From the NCBI GenBank assembly GCA_034433695.1, contig DAOUAK010000080.1, forward strand, positions 1-20,213: DNA of 20,213 nt, given 5' to 3'. This document shows positions 6,857 to 13,201 of the stretch, piece by piece. Source of the DNA: JASFBA01 sp034433695. GTDB taxonomy: Bacteria > Chloroflexota > Chloroflexia > DTKN01. The translations under genes and the position numbers were made by a program. The notes under the pieces were generated by a model, which saw only the letters and a list, made by a program, of their open reading frames with translations, did no database searches and had not been told where the DNA came from. Position 1 is the first letter of the stretch. Every line of letters begins with the position of its first letter.

Positions 6857-7600
6857 ATGGAACTTTACCTTGATACGGCCAATGTGGAACAGATTCGCCA
6901 TGCCGTCCGGCTGGGCGTCATCACCGGAGTCACCACCAATCCCTCCCTGATGGCCAGGGAAAAGGGAGCCGATTTCAAGGCGACCATCCAGCAGATTTGC
7001 CGGCTGGTCCAGGGGCCTATAAGCGCCGAGGTGGTCAGCCTGGAGCCGGACTCTATGGTGGCGGAGGCCGCCCGTCTGGCCACCTGGTCGCCCTTTGTGG
7101 TGATCAAGGTGCCCATCACCCCGGCCGGCCTGGAGGTCATCCATCGCCTGGCCGATACGCCGGTGGATGCTTCCCGCATCTGCGACGGCTGTGCCCACCA
7201 AAAGGATTGCCCCACCGGCGTGGAGGGGGCCCGCCAGTTCGTCGAGGGGGAAACTGTGGCCACCAACGCCACCCTCTGCTTTTCGGTCAACCAGGGGCTG
7301 CTGGCGGCGGCGGCCGGAGCCACCTATGTCTCGCCCTTTGTCGGACGGCTCGACGACATCGGCCACGACGGTATGGAAGTGGTGGCCGGCCTGGCCGAAA
7401 TCTTTGACCGCTACGGCATCGAAACGCGCGTCATCGCCGCCAGCATCCGTCACCCCCGGCACATCACCGAGGCCGCCCTCGCCGGAGCCGACATTGCCAC
7501 CGTGCCCTATGATGTCCTGATGAAGGCGGTGCAGCACCCTCTGACCGACATCGGCATCGAACGTTTCCTGGCCGACTGGCGCAAGGCCATGGGCGGGTAG
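6857..7600 (+). CDS. Short transaldolase / fructose-6-phosphate aldolase family protein
   Basis: 247 residues of the TalC/MipB/Fsa family, class I Schiff-base aldolases that interconvert fructose 6-phosphate and triose or tetrose phosphates. Landmarks: MELYLDTANV (Asp6), GVTTNPSL (Asn28), VVIKVPITPAG with the catalytic Lys84, TNATLCFSVNQGLLAAAAGA, and YVSPFVGRLDDIG. Usual length is 215-220; the surplus is a segment at about residues 100-132, between the helix after Lys84 and the TNATL strand, that carries Cys109, Cys112 and Cys118 in CDGCAHQKDC. ATG 6857 follows AAGGAGG by 5 bases; a TTG at 6779 in frame overlaps the promoter and is rejected. glpX follows after 29 bases, consistent with a sugar-phosphate operon. 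Confidence 0.92.
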   Translation: MELYLDTANVEQIRHAVRLGVITGVTTNPSLMAREKGADFKATIQQICRLVQGPISAEVVSLEPDSMVAEAARLATWSPFVVIKVPITPAGLEVIHRLADTPVDASRICDGCAHQKDCPTGVEGARQFVEGETVATNATLCFSVNQGLLAAAAGATYVSPFVGRLDDIGHDGMEVVAGLAEIFDRYGIETRVIAASIRHPRHITEAALAGADIATVPYDVLMKAVQHPLTDIGIERFLADWRKAMGG

Positions 7601-7629
7601 GCGCACCTGGATTTTCGGGGAGGACCGAG

Positions 7630-8625
7630 ATGGCTCGTATGGAGCGGAACCTGGGCTTTGAACTGGTTCGTGCCACAGAGGCGGCGGCCTTGCGGGCAGC
7701 GCGCTGGATGGGCCGCGGCCTGCGGGAGGCCTGCGATCAGGCCGCCGTGGACGCCATGCGGTTTGTCCTGGACAACATTGCCATGGACGGCATCGTCGTC
7801 ATCGGGGAGGGGGAAAAGGACCAGGCTCCCATGCTCTATATCGGCGAGCATCTGGGCACCGGCGCTCCCCCACAGGTGGACATTGCCGTAGACCCGGTGG
7901 AGGGCACCTCCCTTCTGGCCCAGGGTCAGCCGGGGGCTATCGCCGTGGTGGCCGTTGCCGAACGCGGCTCCCTTTTCGGCTGCCGGGAAGTGGTCTATAT
8001 GGATAAACTGGTGGTCGGGGAGGAGGCCAAGGACGTAGTGGACCTGGATGCCCCGGTGGCCGAGAATCTGCGCCGGGTTGCCCGGGCCAAGGGGAAGGAC
8101 GTGGACGACCTGACGGTGGTGGTGCTGGACCGGCCCCGCCATGCCGAACTCATCCGCCAGATCCGGGAAGCCGGGGCGCGTATTTCACTGATTGCCCACG
8201 GGGACGTGGCCCCGGCGATCCAGGCCATGATGCCGGGAAGCGACGTGGACCTCCTGATGGGCATCGGTGGGGCGCCGGAAGCGGTGATCAGCGCCTGTGC
8301 CGCCCGTTGCCTGAACGGAGGCATCTTCTGCCGGCTCTGGCCGCGGGATGAGGCAGAGCGGGCCAGAGCCCAGGCGGCCGGATTGGACCTGGAGCGCGTC
8401 TTGACCGTGGACGACCTGGTGCGGAGCGAGGATGTCTTCCTGGCCGCCACCGGCATTACTACGAGCAGTTTCCTGCGCGGCGTCCGCTACTTTGGCCGGG
8501 GAGCCACCACCCACTCCGTGGTCATGCGCTCGGCCTCGGGGACGGTGCGCTATGTCGAGGCCACCCACCGGTGGGATAAACTGATGCGGATTTCTGCCCT
8601 TCCCTTCGACCGGAGTGGCTCATAG
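7630..8625 (+). CDS. glpX: Class II fructose-1,6-bisphosphatase
   Basis: 331 residues, full length for GlpX. It hydrolyses fructose 1,6-bisphosphate to fructose 6-phosphate in gluconeogenesis, with divalent metal. Motifs: RNLGFELVRATEAAALRAAR at the start, VVIGEGEKDQAPML (residues 57-69, metal and substrate acidic residues), AVDPVEGT (about 87-93), YMDKLVVG (about 123-130), GDVAPAI, and GIGGAPEAVISA (211-222). ATG 7630 has GGGGAGGA just upstream. Its product is the substrate of the preceding transaldolase/aldolase, which fits their shared operon and the promoter at 6791. The 3' end faces an opposite-strand gene with 19 bases between stops. Confidence 0.96.
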   Translation: MARMERNLGFELVRATEAAALRAARWMGRGLREACDQAAVDAMRFVLDNIAMDGIVVIGEGEKDQAPMLYIGEHLGTGAPPQVDIAVDPVEGTSLLAQGQPGAIAVVAVAERGSLFGCREVVYMDKLVVGEEAKDVVDLDAPVAENLRRVARAKGKDVDDLTVVVLDRPRHAELIRQIREAGARISLIAHGDVAPAIQAMMPGSDVDLLMGIGGAPEAVISACAARCLNGGIFCRLWPRDEAERARAQAAGLDLERVLTVDDLVRSEDVFLAATGITTSSFLRGVRYFGRGATTHSVVMRSASGTVRYVEATHRWDKLMRISALPFDRSGS

Positions 8626-8644
8626 GGGAAACGGGAGGTCCGGC

Positions 8645-9160
8645 TTACGAGGCTGCTGCGGCCGCCGCGGCGGCTTCGCTGACCGCAACCAGCAGATATC
8701 CACCCAGCATGAGCAGGAGCATGAGGTCATCCCTGGGGGCGTTCGGTTCGACTCGAACTTGGACTATCCACTTGAACAGGGTCGGTTTCACCTTGAAGCG
8801 AACGAGGGGGGTGTCCATCTCGTCGGCAAAGATCCATTCGGAACACCAGAAACCGGTTCTGCGCCAGCGATAGCGGGCGCCGTTCGCACACTCCAGCGTC
8901 CCCTGCCAATTCCAATTCAGCCTCATGATGGCAGTTTTCATTTCCGAATCGGCCGCATAAACCGTAATACGACGGTGGAAAAATCCCGATAACTTGAAAG
9001 TCCACGTTGTTCCATCCGGCGATTCGGCAACGGCCATCGAACTCCATATCTTCGGCCGACGAAGGCGCGCCACAACGCTATCTCCGGCCCGGAGTTCCCG
9101 CCGGAAGATTCCGGGCTGTGTCCCCTGTAACACCTGGTCGGGAAGAAAATCCATACCCAT
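8645..9160 (-). CDS. Hypothetical protein, tryptophan-rich with hydrophobic C-terminus
   Basis: 171 residues that I do not recognise with confidence. The body is rich in Trp, Phe and Arg with alternating hydrophobic residues (RRPKIWSSMAVAE, TTWTFKLSGFFHRRITVYAAD, MRLNWNWQGTLEC, RYRWRRTGFWCSEWIF), suggesting an all-beta domain; the pattern recalls tubby/LURP-one-like barrels, which is a guess. It ends with a membrane-length stretch (DDLMLLLMLGGYLLVAVSEA) and a run of eight alanines. ATG 9160 is chosen because GGAGG lies 8 bases upstream; a TTG at 9196 lacks such a site. It stands alone between convergent glpX and the DUF3786 gene, 85 bases from the latter. Confidence 0.72.
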   Translation of the reverse strand: MGMDFLPDQVLQGTQPGIFRRELRAGDSVVARLRRPKIWSSMAVAESPDGTTWTFKLSGFFHRRITVYAADSEMKTAIMRLNWNWQGTLECANGARYRWRRTGFWCSEWIFADEMDTPLVRFKVKPTLFKWIVQVRVEPNAPRDDLMLLLMLGGYLLVAVSEAAAAAAAAS

Positions 9161-9245
9161 TTCTTGCCCCTCCTCTTTCACGGCGTGTTGACGCAACGTG
9201 ACCTACCGCTAAACTACTCCGCACCGACGGCGCTTCGGTTTCGGG

Positions 9246-9911
9246 TCAGGGCAGGTTTTTGGCCGCCCGCAGGAGACAGGAACAGAGGTAGCGGGCGATC
9301 ACGGCCAGGTCTTCGGTAGGCAGATAGTTGGCGGCCGTGCTGTCGAAGAGGATGCGGACCTCGGGGGGAAATTCCTCATCCCCTTCCCACAGGAGAAGGG
9401 CCATCGGCAGCCGGGGCAACACCTGGAAGACAAAGGCGTGGTCGGCCATCTCTGCCGGCCGGCCGCCCAGGCGCTCCGCCGCCGAGCGCAGGGCGGCTAT
9501 GTCGTGCCCGAAGCGTTCCCGGATCCGTTCCTCGCTTCCCGCCCGAAAGGCCGGGTAGTATACCCGTCCGCCGGGCAAGTCGCGGAAGGAAACCCATTGC
9601 CCGCGCAGAGAGATGCCGTCGGAGGTCAGGAGGTAGTGCAGGAGCAGGATTTGTACCACCAGGGAAGGCTCCGTGCCGCTTCCCTTTTCCCGTACCTCCA
9701 GGTTCGGCCAGGAGATTTCGTAGGTCTGGTTCAGGAAGGGAATCTCGAAGCGTCCCTTTCCCTCTTCCAGTTCCACATACGTTACGCCGGCCGTTTCGGC
9801 GTCGATCTGCGGGTCACGGCCGGCCATCCGCCGGCAGGCTTGTCGGTAAGCCTCTTGGTAGTTCCGGGGTAACGACTCCAGGTGTTCTTCCAGCCCGTGA
9901 TCTCCGCACAT
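9246..9911 (-). CDS. DUF3786-like protein
   Basis: 221 residues. The sequence matches what is known of DUF3786: an N-terminal helix (YQEAYRQACRRM), a segment with FEIPFLNQTYEISWPNLEV, VVQILLLHYLLTSDGISLRGQWVSFRDLPGGRVYYPAF, and the C-terminal FVFQVLPRLPMALLLWEGDEEFPPEVRILFDSTAANYLPTEDL. The family is widespread in anaerobes and Chloroflexota and has no established biochemical role. No signal peptide or membrane helix is apparent. Its ATG (9911-9909) shares one base with the TAA of the upstream cation transporter (TAATG), so it is translationally coupled to it; a shared role in metal handling is only inference. Confidence 0.82.
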   Translation of the reverse strand: MCGDHGLEEHLESLPRNYQEAYRQACRRMAGRDPQIDAETAGVTYVELEEGKGRFEIPFLNQTYEISWPNLEVREKGSGTEPSLVVQILLLHYLLTSDGISLRGQWVSFRDLPGGRVYYPAFRAGSEERIRERFGHDIAALRSAAERLGGRPAEMADHAFVFQVLPRLPMALLLWEGDEEFPPEVRILFDSTAANYLPTEDLAVIARYLCSCLLRAAKNLP

Positions 9912-11314
9912 TAGGCTTCCTCTTTACATGGTTCCGTATGCACCACCACCCGCTCCAGGTCCGGGATTTCTCTGCGCAGGCGCTCCTCCAGGGTCGTGCC
10001 CACCCGATGGGCCTGGAATAGCGTCATCTCCTCCGGCAGACAGCAGTGCAGGGTGACGACCCACCCGTCCTCCCCCCGATGGGCCTGGACTTCGTGGCAG
10101 TGCAGCGGCGTTTCGAGGGTGGAAAGCGCCCGTTGTACCGCCTCGATCCGGTCTTTTTCTTCTCCGGACCGGGAAAGCGTTCCCGTCTGGTGTCCCCGGG
10201 GCTCCAGGTGGGTGGTCAGGCCGGCCAGGTTGGGGATCTCGGCATAAGCCCGGCTCTCCAGCGAGGAAGCCAGGTCGTGGGCCTGTCCCAGGGTAAGTTG
10301 CCCGTCGGCTTCCAGGTGGGCATCCACATAGTAGCGCCCTTCGATCTCGTGGGCCCATACGTCGTGGACCTCCAGTCCCAGTCCGGTGGCCAGCCGGCGC
10401 AACTGCAGGGAGATTCGCTCGTGGCCGGGGTGAAGGGGGAGGGAGCCGGCCGGCTCCAGGTGAATTGTCACATCCTCCAGGCTGGGGCGATAGGTCCGCA
10501 ACCGGGTCTGGACCTCGTGGGCGATAGCGTGCGCCTGTTCCACGCTCATCCCCGGGTCCACCTGCAGGTGTAGGTCGGCATAGACGGCCCGGTCGTGTCC
10601 ACGGCTGCGCACCTGGTGGCAGGAGCGCACTCCCGGAACCTCCAGGGCAATGCGTTCCACCTGGGCCGGCGGGAGGATCGCTCCGTCCATCAGCGTCGGC
10701 GAGGTCTCCCGGACGATGTCTATGCCGATCTTGGCGATGAAGAGGGCGACCACCAGAGCCAGGATGGGGTCGGCGATCGGCGCGCCCAGGCGCACGGCCA
10801 CCAGCCCGCCGATGACGGAGAGCGAGACAAAGATGTCGGCCCGGGTGTGCTGGGCATCGGCCACGAGGAAGTCGCTATGGAGTCGCCGGCCCTCCCGCAT
10901 CTCGTACCAGACGACCGTCACGTGCACCAGGATGCTGAAGACGAGGGCGGCAAAACTCCAAGGGGTTACCTCGGCCCGGATCAGGGCCGGGTCGCGCAAA
11001 CGCTCGACGGCGCTCTTGGCCAGTTCCCAGGTGGTCAGGAAGAGGAGGGCGGAGACGCCCAGGGCGGTGAGGGTTTCGGCCTTGCGGTGGCCGTAGGGGT
11101 GGCTTTCGTCGGCCGGCCGGGCGGCAAGGTATATCCCCACCAGTCCCACCACGTTGGAGGCGGCGTCAAAGGCCGAATCGAAGCCGTCGGCGACCAGGCT
11201 GAGCGAACCGGTGAGGTAACCCACGACCAGTTTGGCCGCCGTGGCCAGGAAGTTGAGGCCCATCGTGATCCAGAGGACCCGACGGATGGCGCGGAAGGTG
11301 TCTATGGAATCCAT
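9911..11314 (-). CDS. Cation diffusion facilitator transporter with triplicated C-terminal domain
   Basis: 467 residues. The N-terminal 200 hold the six-helix CDF core that exports divalent metals against protons: SLSLVADGFDSAFDAASN in helix 2 with Asp46 and Asp50, and ADAQHTRADIF in helix 5 with His156 and Asp160, a D-D-H-D set as in FieF/YiiP. HPYGHRKAE follows helix 2. Then come three successive copies of the cytoplasmic dimerisation domain (about 215-290, 305-385, 400-467), each with an Ala-His near the middle (QAHAIAHEV, QAHDLASSL, QAHRVGTTL) and ending H-(L/T)-EP. Typical family members have one copy and about 300 residues. ATG 11314 is chosen because a promoter overlaps the in-frame ATG at 11359. 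Metal cannot be predicted. Confidence 0.92.
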   Translation of the reverse strand: MDSIDTFRAIRRVLWITMGLNFLATAAKLVVGYLTGSLSLVADGFDSAFDAASNVVGLVGIYLAARPADESHPYGHRKAETLTALGVSALLFLTTWELAKSAVERLRDPALIRAEVTPWSFAALVFSILVHVTVVWYEMREGRRLHSDFLVADAQHTRADIFVSLSVIGGLVAVRLGAPIADPILALVVALFIAKIGIDIVRETSPTLMDGAILPPAQVERIALEVPGVRSCHQVRSRGHDRAVYADLHLQVDPGMSVEQAHAIAHEVQTRLRTYRPSLEDVTIHLEPAGSLPLHPGHERISLQLRRLATGLGLEVHDVWAHEIEGRYYVDAHLEADGQLTLGQAHDLASSLESRAYAEIPNLAGLTTHLEPRGHQTGTLSRSGEEKDRIEAVQRALSTLETPLHCHEVQAHRGEDGWVVTLHCCLPEEMTLFQAHRVGTTLEERLRREIPDLERVVVHTEPCKEEA

Positions 11315-11349
11315 GGACAAAATTCTCGGCGAACCTGAACGCAGGTTGT

Positions 11350-11378
11350 AATGTAGCATACGTCGGGGTCCCTGTCAA
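11350..11378 (-). promoter_or_regulatory. Promoter of the CDF-DUF3786 operon
   Basis: On the minus strand, a perfect TTGACA (11373-11378) and TACATT (11350-11355) are 17 bases apart. The start point would fall near 11343, downstream of the ATG at 11359, which supports the start at 11314. Confidence 0.6.
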
Positions 11379-11380
11379 AA

Positions 11381-11409
11381 TTGCCAATTTCGGCGCGATG
11401 CCGTACAAT
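11381..11409 (+). promoter_or_regulatory. Promoter of the small zinc-ribbon gene
   Basis: TTGCCA (11381-11386) and TACAAT (11404-11409) are 17 bases apart, and the gene begins at 11450. It is back to back with the CDF promoter, with two bases between their -35 boxes. Confidence 0.55.
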
Positions 11410-11449
11410 GTCGGCTGTGGCCGGAGCAGCCGGTCGCCGGGAGGAAATC

Positions 11450-11851
11450 ATGCCCTATTGTCTGCGCTGTCGGAAAGAGTATGCCGGAAGGATCAAGCGC
11501 TGCCCGCGTTGCCGGCGCCTGCTATTGCCCCGGAAGCCGGCCTGGCGTGCCTTTTCGCCCGACGAGAAACTGGTGACCGTCCGCACGGCCTATGGGGAAC
11601 TCGAATCGGCCCTGTACCAGGGGCAACTGGAGCAGGAGGGCATCCCGGTGGTCGTTCGGAGGGAGTCGGCCGGCCTGGTCTGGGGAGTGATGGTGGACGG
11701 GCTGGGGGCTCACCATCTTCAGGTGCCGGAAAGCCTGGCCGAGGAGGCCCGAGAGGTGCTGGCGGCCTTTTCTTTCTACCCACGTCTGCGTCGGGAACGT
11801 CTCTGCCATTTCCGCCGGAGACGCCCTATTCCACCCGGCCGGCCGGCGTGA
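11450..11851 (+). CDS. Zinc-ribbon protein with DUF2007-like domain
   Basis: 133 residues. It begins with a four-cysteine zinc ribbon, MPYCLRCRKEY...KRCPRCRRLL (Cys4, 7, 18, 21), then a domain of about 70 residues: LVTVRTAYGELESALYQGQLEQEGIPVVVRRESAG...HHLQVPESLAEEAREVLAAF. That layout (short strand, helix selecting 'between' two strands, then VPE...A..vL) is that of DUF2007, described as putative signal-transducing proteins, without a proven function. The tail is very Arg-rich. ATG 11450 follows GGGAGGAA. Its last 26 bases overlap, tail to tail, the end of the DUF166 gene on the other strand. Confidence 0.75.
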   Translation: MPYCLRCRKEYAGRIKRCPRCRRLLLPRKPAWRAFSPDEKLVTVRTAYGELESALYQGQLEQEGIPVVVRRESAGLVWGVMVDGLGAHHLQVPESLAEEAREVLAAFSFYPRLRRERLCHFRRRRPIPPGRPA

Positions 11852-12584
11852 ATTGCAGGACACGGACGTAGGGTCGCACCCCACGGGCCACTTCGTCCTT
11901 CATCAGGTTGCCTGAGACGTGCATCAGGGTGTCGTGGAAGAGGGGGTCCTTGACCATACTGGCCTGGCAGGGGTAGTGGTGGTGGAGCAGGCCGGCCTGC
12001 TCTACGGCCTCGTCCACCGATAGGCCTACCAGACGTTCGGCGACGAAGCGGGCACAGCCGCAGGAAGCATCGCGCAGCACCCGGACTGCCCGGATGCGCC
12101 GCTCGACCGGGTCCACCTCGATGGAGAAAGAGGGCCGGCCGAAGTACCGGGCGAACTCGGCGATGAGCGGGTCTCGCACTTCCTCCTGTTCGGTGCGCAG
12201 GCTGCTTGTGGTCTCGGTAAGGGAGCAAAAGGGCCGGGGGGTGACCACGCTGACCCCCATTCGTTCCAGCCAACGGTGCAGTTGGTTGGCCAGACCTCGC
12301 GGCAGCCAGGCATCGCTATCGGCCGGGGCGATGACTGCTTTCGCCCCGCAACGCCGGACGATTTCGGGCAAAAGTTCGGCCACTCCGGGATTTTCCCCCA
12401 GCGAGAGGACCAGATCGGCCGGCGGTAACGTCTCCGGCAAAAATTCCTCCGGGTAATCGATCACCGGAGGAAGGACGGCCGGCGCCTTCCACTCGGCGAT
12501 GCTCCAGCCGGCCGGCGTGTGGCGACGAAGGTTCTCCAGATGTCGCCGTCCGTATTCGCCTTGATAGACCACGAGGATGCGCAT
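11826..12584 (-). CDS. DUF166 family protein
   Basis: 252 residues. The sequence has the recognisable DUF166 pattern: MRILVVYQGEYGRRHLENLR, LVLSLGENPGVAELLPEI, IAPADSDAWLPRGLANQL, TPRPFCSL (Cys120), FGRPSFSIEV, DASCGCARFVAERLVG (Cys175, Cys177), LHHHYPCQASM (Cys206), FHDTLMHVSG. The family is known mainly from archaea and some anaerobic bacteria and has no settled function. The conserved cysteines could bind a metal or cluster (inference). It is the second gene after the ferredoxin, 14 bases downstream, probably co-transcribed. A GAGG six bases before the ATG is the likely ribosome site. Confidence 0.82.
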   Translation of the reverse strand: MRILVVYQGEYGRRHLENLRRHTPAGWSIAEWKAPAVLPPVIDYPEEFLPETLPPADLVLSLGENPGVAELLPEIVRRCGAKAVIAPADSDAWLPRGLANQLHRWLERMGVSVVTPRPFCSLTETTSSLRTEQEEVRDPLIAEFARYFGRPSFSIEVDPVERRIRAVRVLRDASCGCARFVAERLVGLSVDEAVEQAGLLHHHYPCQASMVKDPLFHDTLMHVSGNLMKDEVARGVRPYVRVLQFTPAGRVE

Positions 12585-12598
12585 TCCTTGCCTCGCCG

Positions 12599-12823
12599 TT
12601 AGCCGGGGGTTTCCCCCTCAAAAACGATCTCAAAGGGTAGAGCGATGGCTCCCTCCGGACAGATCGTTTCGCAATCGGCACAATAGCAGCAGTCTTCCGG
12701 ACGGGCCAGCACTGCACGGCCGTTCCGAAGTTCGAGCGCTTCCGCCGGGCAGACCTCCACGCAGTCGCCGCAGCCGGTGCAACGCTCCTCCAGAATAATC
12801 GGCAAGATAGACGACTCGTTCAT
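12599..12823 (-). CDS. 2[4Fe-4S] ferredoxin
   Basis: 74 residues with two complete cluster motifs: CTGCGDCVEVCP (Cys15, 18, 21, 25) and CCYCADCETICP (Cys45, 48, 51, 55; Cys46 is extra). Such proteins carry low-potential electrons between redox enzymes in the cytoplasm. ATG 12823 is chosen because GGAGG lies just upstream and the cluster domain begins soon after; a longer frame to 13042 has no ferredoxin-like content and would run into the divergent promoter. It is the first gene of a two-gene operon with the DUF166 protein, which is a candidate partner. TAAAAT on the minus strand at 12850-12855 may be its -10 box, with a poor -35. Confidence 0.93.
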   Translation of the reverse strand: MNESSILPIILEERCTGCGDCVEVCPAEALELRNGRAVLARPEDCCYCADCETICPEGAIALPFEIVFEGETPG

Positions 12824-12986
12824 CGTACCTCCAGGCCGGTTTGGCCTTGATTTTACTCCATCGGCCGGCTTCGGTCTGTGACTTTTGTCTCTTGGGGGAG
12901 GACCTTTCGGCAAGCCGTTGCGGCTCGGGTGTATCCCCGCGGGGGCATGAGAGATCGGTACTTGGTTTGTGAAGAAAAGTGCGAAC

Positions 12987-13015
12987 TTGACAAATCCCCC
13001 GATCTGTGGTAAAAT
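12987..13015 (+). promoter_or_regulatory. Strong promoter of the Rhs/FG-GAP surface protein
   Basis: A perfect TTGACA (12987-12992) and TAAAAT (13010-13015) are 17 bases apart, 66 bases before the signal-peptide ATG at 13082. It is the best promoter match in the window. Confidence 0.75.
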
Positions 13016-13081
13016 ATATCCCAAATCGGAAGCGGCCGGCACCGAGGGAGGCCGGCCCGGATGGCCAGAAAGGAGAGACTG

Positions 13082-13201
13082 ATGAGTATCCGAACGCTCC
13101 GGCGAGGCTTCAGCCTCCTTCTCCTCGTGAGTTTCTTCGTACCTTCTTTTCCCTTGGCCTCCGCCGAGGCCGCCGTCTACCCCCCCCCCGATGAAACATA
13201 A
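13082..13201 (+). CDS. Sec signal-peptide ORF preceding the frameshift
   Basis: 39 codons: a charged start (MSIRTLRRGF), a hydrophobic core (SLLLLVSFFV), and a cleavage region PLASAEA, followed by AVYPPP and a stop at 13199-13201. AGGAGAG lies 4-5 bases before the ATG, and the strong promoter is upstream, so this is where translation should begin. As written it ends just after a run of ten C, and the giant frame downstream continues in another phase (+1). With nine C the two join in frame. I read it as the true N-terminus of the Rhs/FG-GAP protein rather than an independent leader peptide, although the ATG at 13191 overlaps its stop and re-initiation is possible. Confidence 0.65.
   Translation: MSIRTLRRGFSLLLLVSFFVPSFPLASAEAAVYPPPDET
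13180..13189 (+). repeat. C10 homopolymer between signal peptide and protein body
   Basis: Ten consecutive C are followed by G. This is the only junction needed to restore a single frame of over 2370 codons: deletion of one C (or addition of two) is required. Its length and position right after a signal peptide resemble contingency tracts of phase-variable surface genes. Confidence 0.8.

Noticed and set aside
7600..7629. Internal promoter before glpX
   Set aside because: The 29-base gap has no -35/-10 pair; only the ribosome site for glpX is visible.
9222..9238. Hairpin ACCGA/TCGGT in the gap before the DUF3786 stop
   Set aside because: Only five pairs and no T-tract, so too weak to call a terminator.
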